From: an uncultured Oscillospiraceae bacterium | GTDB taxonomy: Bacteria; Bacillota; Clostridia; Oscillospirales; Oscillospiraceae | Length of the DNA: 24,029 bases | Assembly (NCBI GenBank): GCA_958436045.1 | Contig: CAUBIP010000018.1 | Coordinates: forward strand, 1-24,029 | Direction: 5' to 3' | Part shown: positions 15,575 to 23,172 of the stretch, one piece after another | Layout of the letters: every line of letters starts with the position of its first letter | Position numbering within the stretch: position 1 is the stretch's first letter | Translations under genes and position numbers: made by a program | Notes under the pieces: generated by a model | Databases searched by the model: none | Seen by the model: only the letters and a program-made list of their open reading frames with translations | What the model was told of the DNA's origin: nothing

Positions 15575-15871
15575 ACAACAAAAAACTCGTCTCAAAGATA
15601 TGATCTTTGAGACGAGTCATTCCCATTGGAATCTACCCGCGGTACCACTCAAATTGCACGCTGTGACAGCGCGCCGCTCTCAGGCTCCAGTAAGCCCTGC
15701 GCACTAACGTAGCGATCACGGGAGAGTTCTACTTGCAACGCTTGCTTTCTTCCCTCCGGCTCGGAAGCTACCAGCATCGGCTTCCATGCGCTGTGGCTTG
15801 CACCAACCGCCACTTCTCTGTGCACCGGAATACCGCGCCCTCTTCGTCAACGCCTTTTTCCTATCAATTTT
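15575..15871 (-). promoter_or_regulatory. T-box riboswitch leader of the vor-ilvE operon (candidate Val specifier)
   Basis: On the minus strand the hallmark T-box GAGTGGTACCGCGG is at 15637-15650, followed by the terminator at 15580-15617. Upstream are a GACGAAGA stem I base, CAGAGA plus a GTGGC...GCCAC distal arm, and a CGCTACGTTAGTGCGC stem III region. Aligned with the second leader at CTTCYGAG, the specifier position reads GUA (15769-15771), a valine codon, preceding G-CUUC that can pair with GAAG of the stem base. UGGU in the antiterminator bulge fits a tRNA with discriminator A, as in tRNA-Val. T-boxes allow read-through when the cognate tRNA is uncharged. Confidence 0.92.
15580..15617 (-). 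terminator. T-box terminator of the vor operon
   Basis: A perfect 15-bp stem (15585-15599 with 15603-15617, loop of 3) followed on the minus strand by TTTTTTGTTGTTTG. It is the OFF state of the T-box; the GGAGG for the ATPase gene lies just downstream. Confidence 0.93.
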
Positions 15872-15877
15872 GTGGTA

Positions 15878-15906
15878 ACTCTATCATATCTTTTGGGGGA
15901 TGTCAA
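15878..15906 (-). promoter_or_regulatory. Sigma-A promoter for the vor-ilvE operon
   Basis: TTGACA (15901-15906), 17-bp spacer, TAGAGT (15878-15883) with an extended TGA just before it. The start would fall near 15871, right where the T-box leader begins and about 50 bp past the acyl-CoA synthetase stop. The operon can therefore be transcribed separately from that gene. Confidence 0.7.
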
Positions 15907-15927
15907 GTATTTTCTCGCAGTAGCTGC

Positions 15928-18195
15928 TTACAGCTTGTTGCGGATGATCTTGCCACTGATGGTCTTGGGCAGTTCCGTGCGGAATTCCACAATGCGCGGG
16001 TATTTGTACGGCGCAGTGTGGGTCTTGACATACTGCTGGATCTCTTTTTTCAATTCGTCCGTGCCGTCCGTGCCCTGCACCAGGACGATGCTGGCCTTGA
16101 CGACCTGCCCGCGTACCGGATCCGGCGCCGCAGAGACGCCGCACTCCAAAACATAGGGCAGCTCCATGATGACGTTTTCGATCTCGAACGGCCCGATACG
16201 GTAGCCGGAGGACTTGATGACATCGTCCGCGCGGCCGACATACCAGAAGTAGCCGTCCTCATCCCGCCAAGCCAGATCGCCGGTGTGGTACATGCCGTCG
16301 TGCCAGGCGGCCTTTGTCTTCTCTTCGTCGAGATAATAGCCCAGGAACAGGCCACAGGGCACGCCCTCGTCCGTCCGGACGACGATCTCGCCGTTTTCGC
16401 CGTCGGCCACCGGGTTGCCGTCGGCATCCACCAGATCCAGGTGATAGCCGGGGGTTGGCTTGCCCATGGAGCCGGGCTTGAGGGCGCCGCCGGTGAGATT
16501 GGCCAGGGTCAGTGTCGTCTCCGTCTGGCCGAAGCCCTCGGCGATGCGCAGGCCCGTCGCCTTTTCAAACTGATAGAAAACCTCCGGGTTCAGCGCCTCG
16601 CCCGCTGTCGTCGCGTGCTCGATAGAGGAAAGATCGTACTGGGAGATATCCTGCTTGATGAGCATCCGGTACATCGTCGGGGGCGCACAGAAGGTCGTGA
16701 TATGATACTTGGCAAACATCGGCAGAATCTCTTCTGCGTGGAAGCGGTCAAAGTCATAGACGAAGACCGCGCTCTCGCACATCCACTGGCCGTAGAGCTT
16801 GCCCCACAGGGCCTTGCCCCAGCCGGTCTCAGAAATCGTGAAATGCAGGCCATCGCGATGGGCCCAGTGCCAGTAGCGGGCCGTGACATAATGGCCCAGG
16901 GGGTATTTATAGCTGTGCATGGCGATCTTCGGATAGCCGGTGGTGCCGGAGGTGAAGAACATCAGCATCGGGTCATCGCCGCAGGGCGCGTCGTCGGCGC
17001 GGAGATAACGGCGGCTGAACAGACCGTATTCTGCGTCAAAATCGTGCCAGCCGTCGCGGTTGCCGCCAACCAGGATTTTTGTTTTGAGCGTTTTACTGTT
17101 GGCCGCCGCCAGGTCTACCTGGTGCGCGGTGTCGCCGTCGCCCGTGCAAACGATGGCGCTGACGCCGGCCGCATCGAAGCGGTACGCAAAGTCGTGCTGC
17201 ACCAATTGGTTCGTCGCCGGAATGGCGATGGCGCCGATCTTATGCAGCGCCAGGATGGCAAACCAGAATTGATAGTGCCGCTTGAGCACCAGCATAACCC
17301 GATCTCCCCGGCGGATGCCCAGAGAGGTGAAGTAATTGGCCGTCTGGTTCGATGCGTCCTTAATATCCCGAAACGTAAAGCGGCGCTCTTGCTTCTGGTT
17401 ATCCACATGGAGCATCGCCAGCCGGTCGCCCTGCTGGCGGGCGATCTGGTCGACGATATCGAAAGCGAAGTTGAAGCGATCGGCGTTGCGGAAGTGCAGC
17501 TCGACCGGTGTCCCCTTCTCGTCCTCGTCGGCATAGACAAATTCGTTGCAGATCAGGTTTGTATCCTGGGTCTCTTTCGTCTGGGGCAGAATGTAATCCG
17601 CCTTTTCCGGCGCGCTGCTCTCCATAACAAAGGCCAGGAAGAGACAGTCCTCCCCATCGACGGCGATCATACCGTGGGGCGTGGAGCTCTTGTAGAAGAT
17701 GCTGTCTCCCTCATGCAGGACTTCGGTATGATTGCCCACTTGGACCTTCAAGGCGCCCTTGATGACCAGGTCAAACTCCTGCCCGGCGTGGGTCGAGGTA
17801 TGGATGGGCTGATGCTGCTGGGCCTCCGAGTATTTATAGGTGACCCAATAGGGCGCGCCCAGCTTCTGGCGGAACATCGGCGCCAGATTCTGGATCATGA
17901 TGCCGTCCTCCTCCGCCGTAACGGGGCCTTGGCCCCGCCGGGTGACGGTATAGCTGGAGAGCTTCGCACTGTGGCCCTCAAGCAGGTCAGTCAGTTCAAC
18001 GCCGAAGGCCAGGGCACACTTATGAATAAAGGAAAAGGGCAAGTCGCACACGCCCTCCTCGTAGCGCAGGTAAACATCCACCGGCACATCCGTCCGCTCG
18101 GCCATCTGCGCGCTGGTGTAGCCGATAATCTCTCGCATCTCCCGAATCCGGCGGGCAAGCTCGTGCAATTTATTGTCGACTGCTGTCTGGTTCAT
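15928..18195 (-). CDS. Fusion protein: XRE-type HTH, cupin and acyl-CoA synthetase
   Basis: 755 aa from ATG 18195, set by AGGAG 8 bases upstream; an in-frame start at 18303 would lie inside the T-box terminator. Residues about 8-74 are an XRE/Cro helix-turn-helix (LARRIREMREIIGYTSAQMA...); about 115-190 are a cupin_2 barrel (HAGQEFDLVIKG...HEGDSIFYKSSTPHG). Together they resemble a complete PuuR/SutR-like regulator. Residues about 240-755 are an AMP-forming acyl-CoA synthetase of the medium-chain/acetyl-CoA-synthetase type: FFTSGTTGYPK (413-423), TTAGEALNPE (529-538), GFGQTETT (554-561), YHTGDLAWRDEDGYFWYVGR (636-655) and catalytic Lys749 in PKTISGK. It would activate a short or branched fatty acid to acyl-CoA. 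The T-box upstream and the vor operon downstream suggest isobutyrate, 2-methylbutyrate or isovalerate. Confidence 0.92.
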   Translation of the reverse strand: MNQTAVDNKLHELARRIREMREIIGYTSAQMAERTDVPVDVYLRYEEGVCDLPFSFIHKCALAFGVELTDLLEGHSAKLSSYTVTRRGQGPVTAEEDGIMIQNLAPMFRQKLGAPYWVTYKYSEAQQHQPIHTSTHAGQEFDLVIKGALKVQVGNHTEVLHEGDSIFYKSSTPHGMIAVDGEDCLFLAFVMESSAPEKADYILPQTKETQDTNLICNEFVYADEDEKGTPVELHFRNADRFNFAFDIVDQIARQQGDRLAMLHVDNQKQERRFTFRDIKDASNQTANYFTSLGIRRGDRVMLVLKRHYQFWFAILALHKIGAIAIPATNQLVQHDFAYRFDAAGVSAIVCTGDGDTAHQVDLAAANSKTLKTKILVGGNRDGWHDFDAEYGLFSRRYLRADDAPCGDDPMLMFFTSGTTGYPKIAMHSYKYPLGHYVTARYWHWAHRDGLHFTISETGWGKALWGKLYGQWMCESAVFVYDFDRFHAEEILPMFAKYHITTFCAPPTMYRMLIKQDISQYDLSSIEHATTAGEALNPEVFYQFEKATGLRIAEGFGQTETTLTLANLTGGALKPGSMGKPTPGYHLDLVDADGNPVADGENGEIVVRTDEGVPCGLFLGYYLDEEKTKAAWHDGMYHTGDLAWRDEDGYFWYVGRADDVIKSSGYRIGPFEIENVIMELPYVLECGVSAAPDPVRGQVVKASIVLVQGTDGTDELKKEIQQYVKTHTAPYKYPRIVEFRTELPKTISGKIIRNKL

Positions 18196-18228
18196 GTTGG
18201 TTCTCCTTTGCTGCATTGTATTCCGCAT

Positions 18229-18270
18229 AAAAAAAGCGCCCCAACGCATCTGCATGATGCATTGAGACGG
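18229..18270 (-). terminator. T-box terminator of the acyl-CoA synthetase gene
   Basis: A 15-bp stem with G-U pairs (18236-18250 with 18256-18270, loop TGCAT) followed by seven U on the minus strand, about 30 bp before the start codon. OFF state of the T-box. Confidence 0.92.
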
Positions 18271-18517
18271 AATGAAATCCGCGGTACCACTCAATTTGCA
18301 CACCCTGACGGCATGCCACTCATCGGCTCCTACAAGCCTTGCGCATTAACGTAGCGTACACGAGAAGGATCTACAGGCTGCCGGAGCAGTGTTCGAGCTT
18401 CCAACTCAGAAGGGATAGGTCCTGGAAGCTACTGCCTACCGGTTCACACCAAACACCGGCTCTCTGGGAGCGCCTTAACTTCGACCGTCTTCGTCATCGT
18501 TTTTCTCTTATGAACTT
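18229..18517 (-). promoter_or_regulatory. T-box riboswitch leader of the HTH-cupin-acyl-CoA synthetase gene (candidate Ile specifier)
   Basis: On the minus strand the T-box GAGTGGTACCGCGG is at 18279-18292, with the terminator at 18229-18270. The stem I base TGACGAAGA, a CAGAGAG plus CCGG...CCGG distal arm and the CGCTACGTTAATGCGC stem III region match the vor leader closely. At the aligned CTTCYGAG position the specifier reads AUC (18414-18416), an isoleucine codon. A competing 8-bp hairpin (AGCTTCCA/TGGAAGCT) spans the same segment, so the specifier call is less sure than the T-box itself. Confidence 0.92.
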
Positions 18518-18523
18518 GGCATT

Positions 18524-18552
18524 ATTTTAACGCCGCCGTCCCGCTTTGTCAA
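18524..18552 (-). promoter_or_regulatory. Sigma-A promoter for the acyl-CoA synthetase gene
   Basis: TTGACA (18547-18552), exactly 17 bp, then TAAAAT (18524-18529): close to consensus, with the expected start near 18517 just before the T-box leader. Confidence 0.8.
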
Positions 18553-18643
18553 GCGCCGCAGGCTCGGAATATTACACAAAAACTGCCGCCGATTTCCCCA
18601 AATTTTCTGCCGTATTTTGTGCTTTTCCGGGTACAGTGCACTC

Positions 18644-18677
18644 GCGCGGCAGTGCATGGGGCCTTGCACTGCCGCGC
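18644..18677 (-). terminator. Hairpin after glnS
   Basis: A perfect 13-bp GC-rich stem (GCGCGGCAGTGCA and its complement, 8-nt loop) 9 bp after the glnS stop. No U-run follows directly on the minus strand, so it may be a weak or Rho-assisted terminator. Confidence 0.5.
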
Positions 18678-18686
18678 AGGCAGGGA

Positions 18687-20411
18687 TTATTTGGCAGGCT
18701 TAAAGCTGTCCTTCAGCAGAACGCTGCGGTTAAAGACAGGGTGGGCCGCCGTGCTGTCGCGGTTATCCAGGCAGAAATAACCGACGCGCATAAACTGGAA
18801 CGCCGGCGCGGTCCGGTTTGCGCGGCCCTCACCTAGGGCGTCAAACGCCTGCAGCTGGGGCAGCAGCCCAGCCTCGATCTTGCAGCCCTGCAGGACCTGC
18901 AGGGACGCAGGGTCAATATAATCCAGGAAATTCTTGTCCGGGCCGTCCGGGTCCGGATCGGTGAAGAGTTTGCCGTACAGGCGGACCTCGGCGTCCAGCG
19001 CGGCGGCAGCATCGACCCAGTGGATTGTCGCACCCTTGACCTTCCGGCCATCGGCGGGGTTGCCGCCCCGGGAGTCCGGGTCGTACTCACAGAGAATCTC
19101 CGTCACATTGCCGTCTTCGTCCTTCACGCAACCGGTGCAGGTGACGAGATATGCGCCCTTGAGCCGGACCTCATTGCCCGGGTACATGCGCTTATACTTC
19201 GGGGCCGGGACCTCCATAAAGTCCTCCGCCTCGACCCAGAGCTCCCGAGAAAAGGTAATCTCATGGCTCCCCTGCTCCGGATGCAGCGGGTTGTTTTCTA
19301 CCGTAAAGGTCTCCTGCTGGCCCGCCGGGTAGTTCGTGACGGTCAGCTTGACCGGGTGCAGCACAGCCATGGTCCGCTCAGCTGTCTCGTTCAGGTCCTC
19401 CCGTAGACAGTATTCCAGGAAGGCATACTCCACCGTGGAGGCCGCCTTGGCAACGCCGATGCGCTCCGTAAAATTCCGGATGGACGCCGGTGTGTAGCCC
19501 CGACGGCGCAGGCCACATAAGGTCGGCATCCGGGGATCGTCCCACCCAGAGACGTATTGCTCCTCCACCAGGCGGCGCAGCTTGCGCTTGGACATGACGG
19601 TATAGTTGATCCCCAGGCGGGCAAATTCGATCTGCCGGGGGTGGCTCGGCAGGTCCAGATGCTCCACGACCCAGTTATACAGGGGCCGGTGGGCCTCAAA
19701 TTCCAGGCTACACAGGGAGTGGGTGATCCCCTCCAAGGCGTCCTGGATCGGGTGGGCAAAATCGTACATGGGGTAGATGCACCAGGCGTCGCCCTGGCGG
19801 TGATGATGGATATTACGGATACGATAAATGACAGGGTCGCGCATATTAAAATTGCCGGAGGCCAGGTCGATCTTCGCCCGCAGGGTCCGCGTCCCCTCCG
19901 GGAATTCCCCGGCGCGCATCCGGGCGAAAAGATCGAGGTTCTCCTCCACAGAACGGTCCCGATACGGTGAGACGGCGGGGATGCCGATCTGGCCGCGGTT
20001 TTCCTTAAACTCCTCCGGTGTCAGGTCGCAGACATAGGCCAGGCCCTTTTTGATGAGGTCCACCGCAAAGGCGTAGTCCTGCTCAAAATAGTCCGACCCG
20101 TAGAAAAAGCGGTCGCCCCAATCGAAGCCCAGCCAGTGGATATCGTTCTGGATGGCGTCGACATATTCGACGTCCTCCTTGGCGGGGTTGGTATCGTCCA
20201 TCCGCAGGTTGCACAGGCCGCCGAATTTCTCCGCCGTGCCGAAATCAATGCACAGAGCCTTGCAGTGGCCGATGTGCAGATAGCCGTTGGGCTCCGGCGG
20301 AAAGCGGGTGTGGACCGTCATCCCGGCAAATTGGCCGCCGGGGGCAATATCCTCCGCAATAAAGGCATGAATGAAATTCATGGGTTCGTTTTTCGTCAGC
20401 TCTTCCGCCAT
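18687..20411 (-). CDS. glnS: Glutamine--tRNA ligase
   Basis: 574 aa, a class I synthetase that attaches glutamine to tRNA-Gln. Class motifs: FPPEPNGYLHIGHC with HIGH at 46-49 and VMSKRKL (272-278) as the KMSKS loop. The catalytic half also shows LRMDDTNPAKE (69-79) and HRQGDAWCIYPMYDFAHPIQD (204-224); the C-terminal half is the GlnRS beta-barrel anticodon domain. The HHHRQGDAW context and the full anticodon barrel separate it from bacterial GluRS. AGGAGG precedes the ATG. Many Firmicutes make Gln-tRNA through GatCAB instead; GlnRS occurs in several Clostridia, and whether GatCAB also exists here is not visible. Confidence 0.96.
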   Translation of the reverse strand: MAEELTKNEPMNFIHAFIAEDIAPGGQFAGMTVHTRFPPEPNGYLHIGHCKALCIDFGTAEKFGGLCNLRMDDTNPAKEDVEYVDAIQNDIHWLGFDWGDRFFYGSDYFEQDYAFAVDLIKKGLAYVCDLTPEEFKENRGQIGIPAVSPYRDRSVEENLDLFARMRAGEFPEGTRTLRAKIDLASGNFNMRDPVIYRIRNIHHHRQGDAWCIYPMYDFAHPIQDALEGITHSLCSLEFEAHRPLYNWVVEHLDLPSHPRQIEFARLGINYTVMSKRKLRRLVEEQYVSGWDDPRMPTLCGLRRRGYTPASIRNFTERIGVAKAASTVEYAFLEYCLREDLNETAERTMAVLHPVKLTVTNYPAGQQETFTVENNPLHPEQGSHEITFSRELWVEAEDFMEVPAPKYKRMYPGNEVRLKGAYLVTCTGCVKDEDGNVTEILCEYDPDSRGGNPADGRKVKGATIHWVDAAAALDAEVRLYGKLFTDPDPDGPDKNFLDYIDPASLQVLQGCKIEAGLLPQLQAFDALGEGRANRTAPAFQFMRVGYFCLDNRDSTAAHPVFNRSVLLKDSFKPAK

Positions 20412-20455
20412 ACCTGGCCCTCCTGTATCCTAGCATGATTGCATTGATTTTCATT

Positions 20456-20484
20456 ATTATATACCAGAAAAAAGCAAAACGCAA
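20456..20484 (-). promoter_or_regulatory. Promoter for glnS
   Basis: TATAAT (20456-20461) with TTGCGT (20479-20484) 17 bp upstream, about 45 bp before the glnS start. It overlaps the U-tract of the psd terminator. Confidence 0.6.
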
Positions 20485-20506
20485 CACGCGCTTTGCTTTC
20501 GCGTGT
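20467..20506 (-). terminator. Terminator after psd
   Basis: A 7-bp stem (ACACGCG/CGCGTGT, 20484-20506, 9-nt loop) overlapping the psd stop, followed on the minus strand by TGCGTTTTGCTTTTTT. Likely the end of the lipid operon. Confidence 0.65.
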
Positions 20507-21357
20507 CACGTTTTTTCCAGCTTTACCGTCCCGATACGCTGGCCCAGGTGCACCGGTGTCTCCCGGCCCTGACGGGAAGCGCGCAGCAGCGCCTCATCCA
20601 GTGTGATGCGGCCGGGTTCCAGCAATAGGATCACTGTGCTGCCGCCGTATTGGAACAGGCCCTTTTCCTCGCCCCGGGCAAACGCCCCCGTCTGCTTCCG
20701 GTTCACGATCCGCCCCACCAGCATCGCGCCGACCTCCAGCTGAACCGCGTGGCCCAAATGCGCCGCCTCCAGGACGGTATACGCACGGCAGTTCTGGCAA
20801 AAGACCGGCCCCCGGGCCAGCGCCACTGGGCGGACCGTATGCAGGACCCCCGGCAGGAAGCCATAGTCTGCGATCACGCCGTCATCCGGGAAACAATAGC
20901 GGTGATAGTGCCGCACCGCCAGGCGAAACACCAGGCACCAACCACCAGAAAATGGCGCGGCCAGCGCCTGACTGCCCAGCAGCTGCGCCAGGGTATACCG
21001 GCTCTGCTTGGCAGGGATAACCACACCCTGCTCCACCGGGTAGGCACTGAGCAGCCCATCGCACGGGGCGATCAGCGCCGCCGGGTTCTGGTCGACAGGG
21101 CGCAGCTCCGGCCGAATGCGGCGGCAGAAGAAGTCATTAAAGCTCGCATAGCATGCAGGCATATAGTCGCCCAGGTCGATTCCCTGCCGCCGGACGAATG
21201 GCCCGATAAGCAGCCGGGAGGCAGGCCTGTCCAGCAGCGCCCCGGCAAGCTTAGAAAACCAGCGGCTGCACAGGGGCCGCAGCAACGCCCGGCCCAGCGC
21301 CGTCCCGTAGAGAAAGCGCAGCGCGGCGCTCTCCCGGTTTTTCTCACCCCGCTTCAC
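20506..21357 (-). CDS. psd: Phosphatidylserine decarboxylase
   Basis: 283 aa from a GTG at 21357 that overlaps the pssA stop (GTGA); the frame extends further but begins inside pssA, so the coupled GTG is preferred. It converts phosphatidylserine to phosphatidylethanolamine at the membrane. The pyruvoyl-forming self-cleavage site is GGST (238-241), with Ser240 becoming the pyruvoyl group. The processing Asp is probably Asp100 (APCDG) and the His lies in RHYHRYCFPDDG (149-160). SFNDFFCRRIRPELRPVD (72-89) is a strong family signature. The product makes sense only with PssA, its immediate upstream neighbour. Confidence 0.94.
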   Translation of the reverse strand: MKRGEKNRESAALRFLYGTALGRALLRPLCSRWFSKLAGALLDRPASRLLIGPFVRRQGIDLGDYMPACYASFNDFFCRRIRPELRPVDQNPAALIAPCDGLLSAYPVEQGVVIPAKQSRYTLAQLLGSQALAAPFSGGWCLVFRLAVRHYHRYCFPDDGVIADYGFLPGVLHTVRPVALARGPVFCQNCRAYTVLEAAHLGHAVQLEVGAMLVGRIVNRKQTGAFARGEEKGLFQYGGSTVILLLEPGRITLDEALLRASRQGRETPVHLGQRIGTVKLEKT

Positions 21358-22046
21358 AAGCGCAGCAGCTTTCCGACCAGGGCCAGCGCAAATTCCAGTG
21401 CACCGATCCCAATCATCAGTAAAATTCCCCGCAGACCGGGCTTTTGGATCCGGAATTTTGCCAAAAAGCCGAACCCTACCAGCAGCGCCGTACCAAAATA
21501 GATGAGGGAGATATCCGCCGTCGTGATATACTGCAGCAGCAGGATAAACGGAAAAATCAGGCACGCTGACGTCACCGGCAGGCCGGTGTAAAATGTCCGG
21601 TGGTGCCCCTCGCGGCTCTGGTACACCTCCTCGGCTACATTAAAAAACGCCAGCCGGATCAGGGCCGCCAGAATATACAGCACCAGCACCGCATACAAAA
21701 GCCCGATCAGCCCAATGCGCGGCCAGATGCTGGACGCAGCGCGCAGACTGGCGATCACCGGCGAATAGCGCATGAGTGCGATACCAATGCACGCAGGCAG
21801 GACACCGAAGGCGACGAGGTCCGTCAGCGAGTCGATCTGGATGCCGAATTGGCGCTCCAGCTCCGTCCGGTCCTTCTTGCGGCGGGCAACGCGGCCGTCG
21901 AATGCGTCAAACAGGCCGCACAGCAGCAAAAACAGCGACCCCAACACCGGATGCCCCGGCCCACTCAGGGAGACGAAGATCCCCGTCACGGCAGAAGCCA
22001 GGGAAAAATAGGTCAAAACGACCGTATAATCATAGACACCAACCAT
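21354..22046 (-). CDS. pssA: CDP-diacylglycerol--serine O-phosphatidyltransferase
   Basis: 230 aa from ATG 22046 (GGAAGG upstream); an in-frame ATG at 22121 lies inside the preceding gene. An integral membrane enzyme joining CDP-diacylglycerol and L-serine to phosphatidylserine. The CDP-alcohol phosphotransferase motif is intact: Asp47-xx-Asp50-Gly-xx-Ala-Arg (47-55), Gly68, Asp72 and Asp76. The spacer between Arg55 and Gly68 is 12 residues rather than the usual 8, a small insertion (KKDRTELERQ). Several hydrophobic segments follow. It overlaps psd by four bases. Confidence 0.93.
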   Translation of the reverse strand: MVGVYDYTVVLTYFSLASAVTGIFVSLSGPGHPVLGSLFLLLCGLFDAFDGRVARRKKDRTELERQFGIQIDSLTDLVAFGVLPACIGIALMRYSPVIASLRAASSIWPRIGLIGLLYAVLVLYILAALIRLAFFNVAEEVYQSREGHHRTFYTGLPVTSACLIFPFILLLQYITTADISLIYFGTALLVGFGFLAKFRIQKPGLRGILLMIGIGALEFALALVGKLLRL

Positions 22047-22065
22047 AAAAAGCCCTTCCCGCCGC

Positions 22066-23172
22066 TCACAGCGCGTGGCGGCTTTCCGCTGCCGGGCTTT
22101 TGTGCAGCAGATAGTCCGCAAATGTCAAAATCCCGCAGAAGATAATGCAAATATAGAATGAGATTGAACGGCTGAGCAGCTCCAGGCTCGCCGCCGCCTG
22201 GGCCGTCAGAACGACCTGGAAGCCGCGCAGCATCAGGTAGTCCGCCACGCCCATAGCCCCGGGGATGGGGATGAAGTTCGAGCCCAGCACGGCATAGCCC
22301 TGGATGGCCCAGAGCCGCAGCGCCGCAGCGGGCGGCGCGCCAGCTGCCAACGCCGTGCAGGCGGTCACTGCAATGTGTGCCGTCCGCTGGGCGAGATTAA
22401 GTAGAAAAACCCGCAGGAACATCCGCCGCTCGCCCTGCAGGGCCAGCACGCACTGGCCGTATTCATCCATCCGCCGCTGCAGCTTCTGGCGCTTTCTCTC
22501 CGCATGGCGCAACAGATGCAGCGCCGCCAAAAGCCGCAGTACGCCAAAGCAAATGCGCTCCAGCAGCCGCTGGTTTTTGATGAGCAGGACGTAAAACCCC
22601 GTCAACGCAATCTGGATCAGCAGCCCGATGGCGACCATCAGGCGCATCGGCAGATCAAACGCAAGAAACACGCCCGGGAAGCATACCAGGACCAAAATGC
22701 CGATGACAACGATGGCCAAGGTATACATCGCCAAATTTGCCAGCAGCGCCGCGGTGGACGCCATGCCAGAGATACCATCGCGCATCATAAAAAATGCGCA
22801 GGCAGGCTGGCCGCCGGTGGCAGAGGGGGTGATGGCGGAGAAGTAAATATCTGACGCCGCATAAGCCAGGCCCCGGCCCATCCGGATGCGGGGACCAAAG
22901 GGGCGGCATGCCGTGGCGACGGCAGCAGCCTCGGAAAAGATATAAAGGAACATGCAGCCGGCCGCGGCGGCCAGCCAGCCCGGCTTTGCGCCCCGCAGCA
23001 TTTTCATAAAATCATGCCAGGAAAACGCCCGGTTCTGCGAGACGATGACCCAGACCGTCAGCGCAGCAATGGCCAGCGCCAGCAGGGTCAGGAGGTTCCG
23101 TGTCCTAGGGCGCATGGGTTCTTTCTGCGCGGCCTCCTGCCGCATGTTGTTTGCGTTTTGTTCTCGGTTCAA
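22066..23172 (-). CDS. LPG-synthase-TM/flippase-like integral membrane protein (UPF0104 type)
   Basis: 368 aa with about eight hydrophobic segments. It belongs to the family of lysylphosphatidylglycerol synthase membrane domains and AglD-like proteins, here without a catalytic C-terminal domain. Conserved sequences: SAITPSATGGQPACAFFMM (about 112-130) and NFIPIPGAMGVADYLMLRG (about 299-317). The start is probably TTG at 23172, which overlaps the previous stop (TTGA) and has AGGAGG 6 bases upstream; an ATG at 23145 is the alternative. MprF-type membrane domains flip lipids, so a role in moving a phospholipid or lipid-linked precursor is plausible in this lipid operon. No enzymatic motif is visible. 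Confidence 0.82.
   Translation of the reverse strand: MNREQNANNMRQEAAQKEPMRPRTRNLLTLLALAIAALTVWVIVSQNRAFSWHDFMKMLRGAKPGWLAAAAGCMFLYIFSEAAAVATACRPFGPRIRMGRGLAYAASDIYFSAITPSATGGQPACAFFMMRDGISGMASTAALLANLAMYTLAIVVIGILVLVCFPGVFLAFDLPMRLMVAIGLLIQIALTGFYVLLIKNQRLLERICFGVLRLLAALHLLRHAERKRQKLQRRMDEYGQCVLALQGERRMFLRVFLLNLAQRTAHIAVTACTALAAGAPPAAALRLWAIQGYAVLGSNFIPIPGAMGVADYLMLRGFQVVLTAQAAASLELLSRSISFYICIIFCGILTFADYLLHKSPAAESRHAL

Noticed and set aside
18224..18303. Longer N-terminus for the HTH-cupin-acyl-CoA synthetase
   Set aside because: An in-frame upstream ATG exists, but it lies in the T-box antiterminator/terminator; the ATG at 18195 has the ribosome site and matches the start of the HTH domain.
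15733..18354. An 873-codon plus-strand frame across the acyl-CoA synthetase
   Set aside because: It is the antisense shadow of a GC-rich gene; the minus strand holds intact domains, a ribosome site, a promoter and a T-box.
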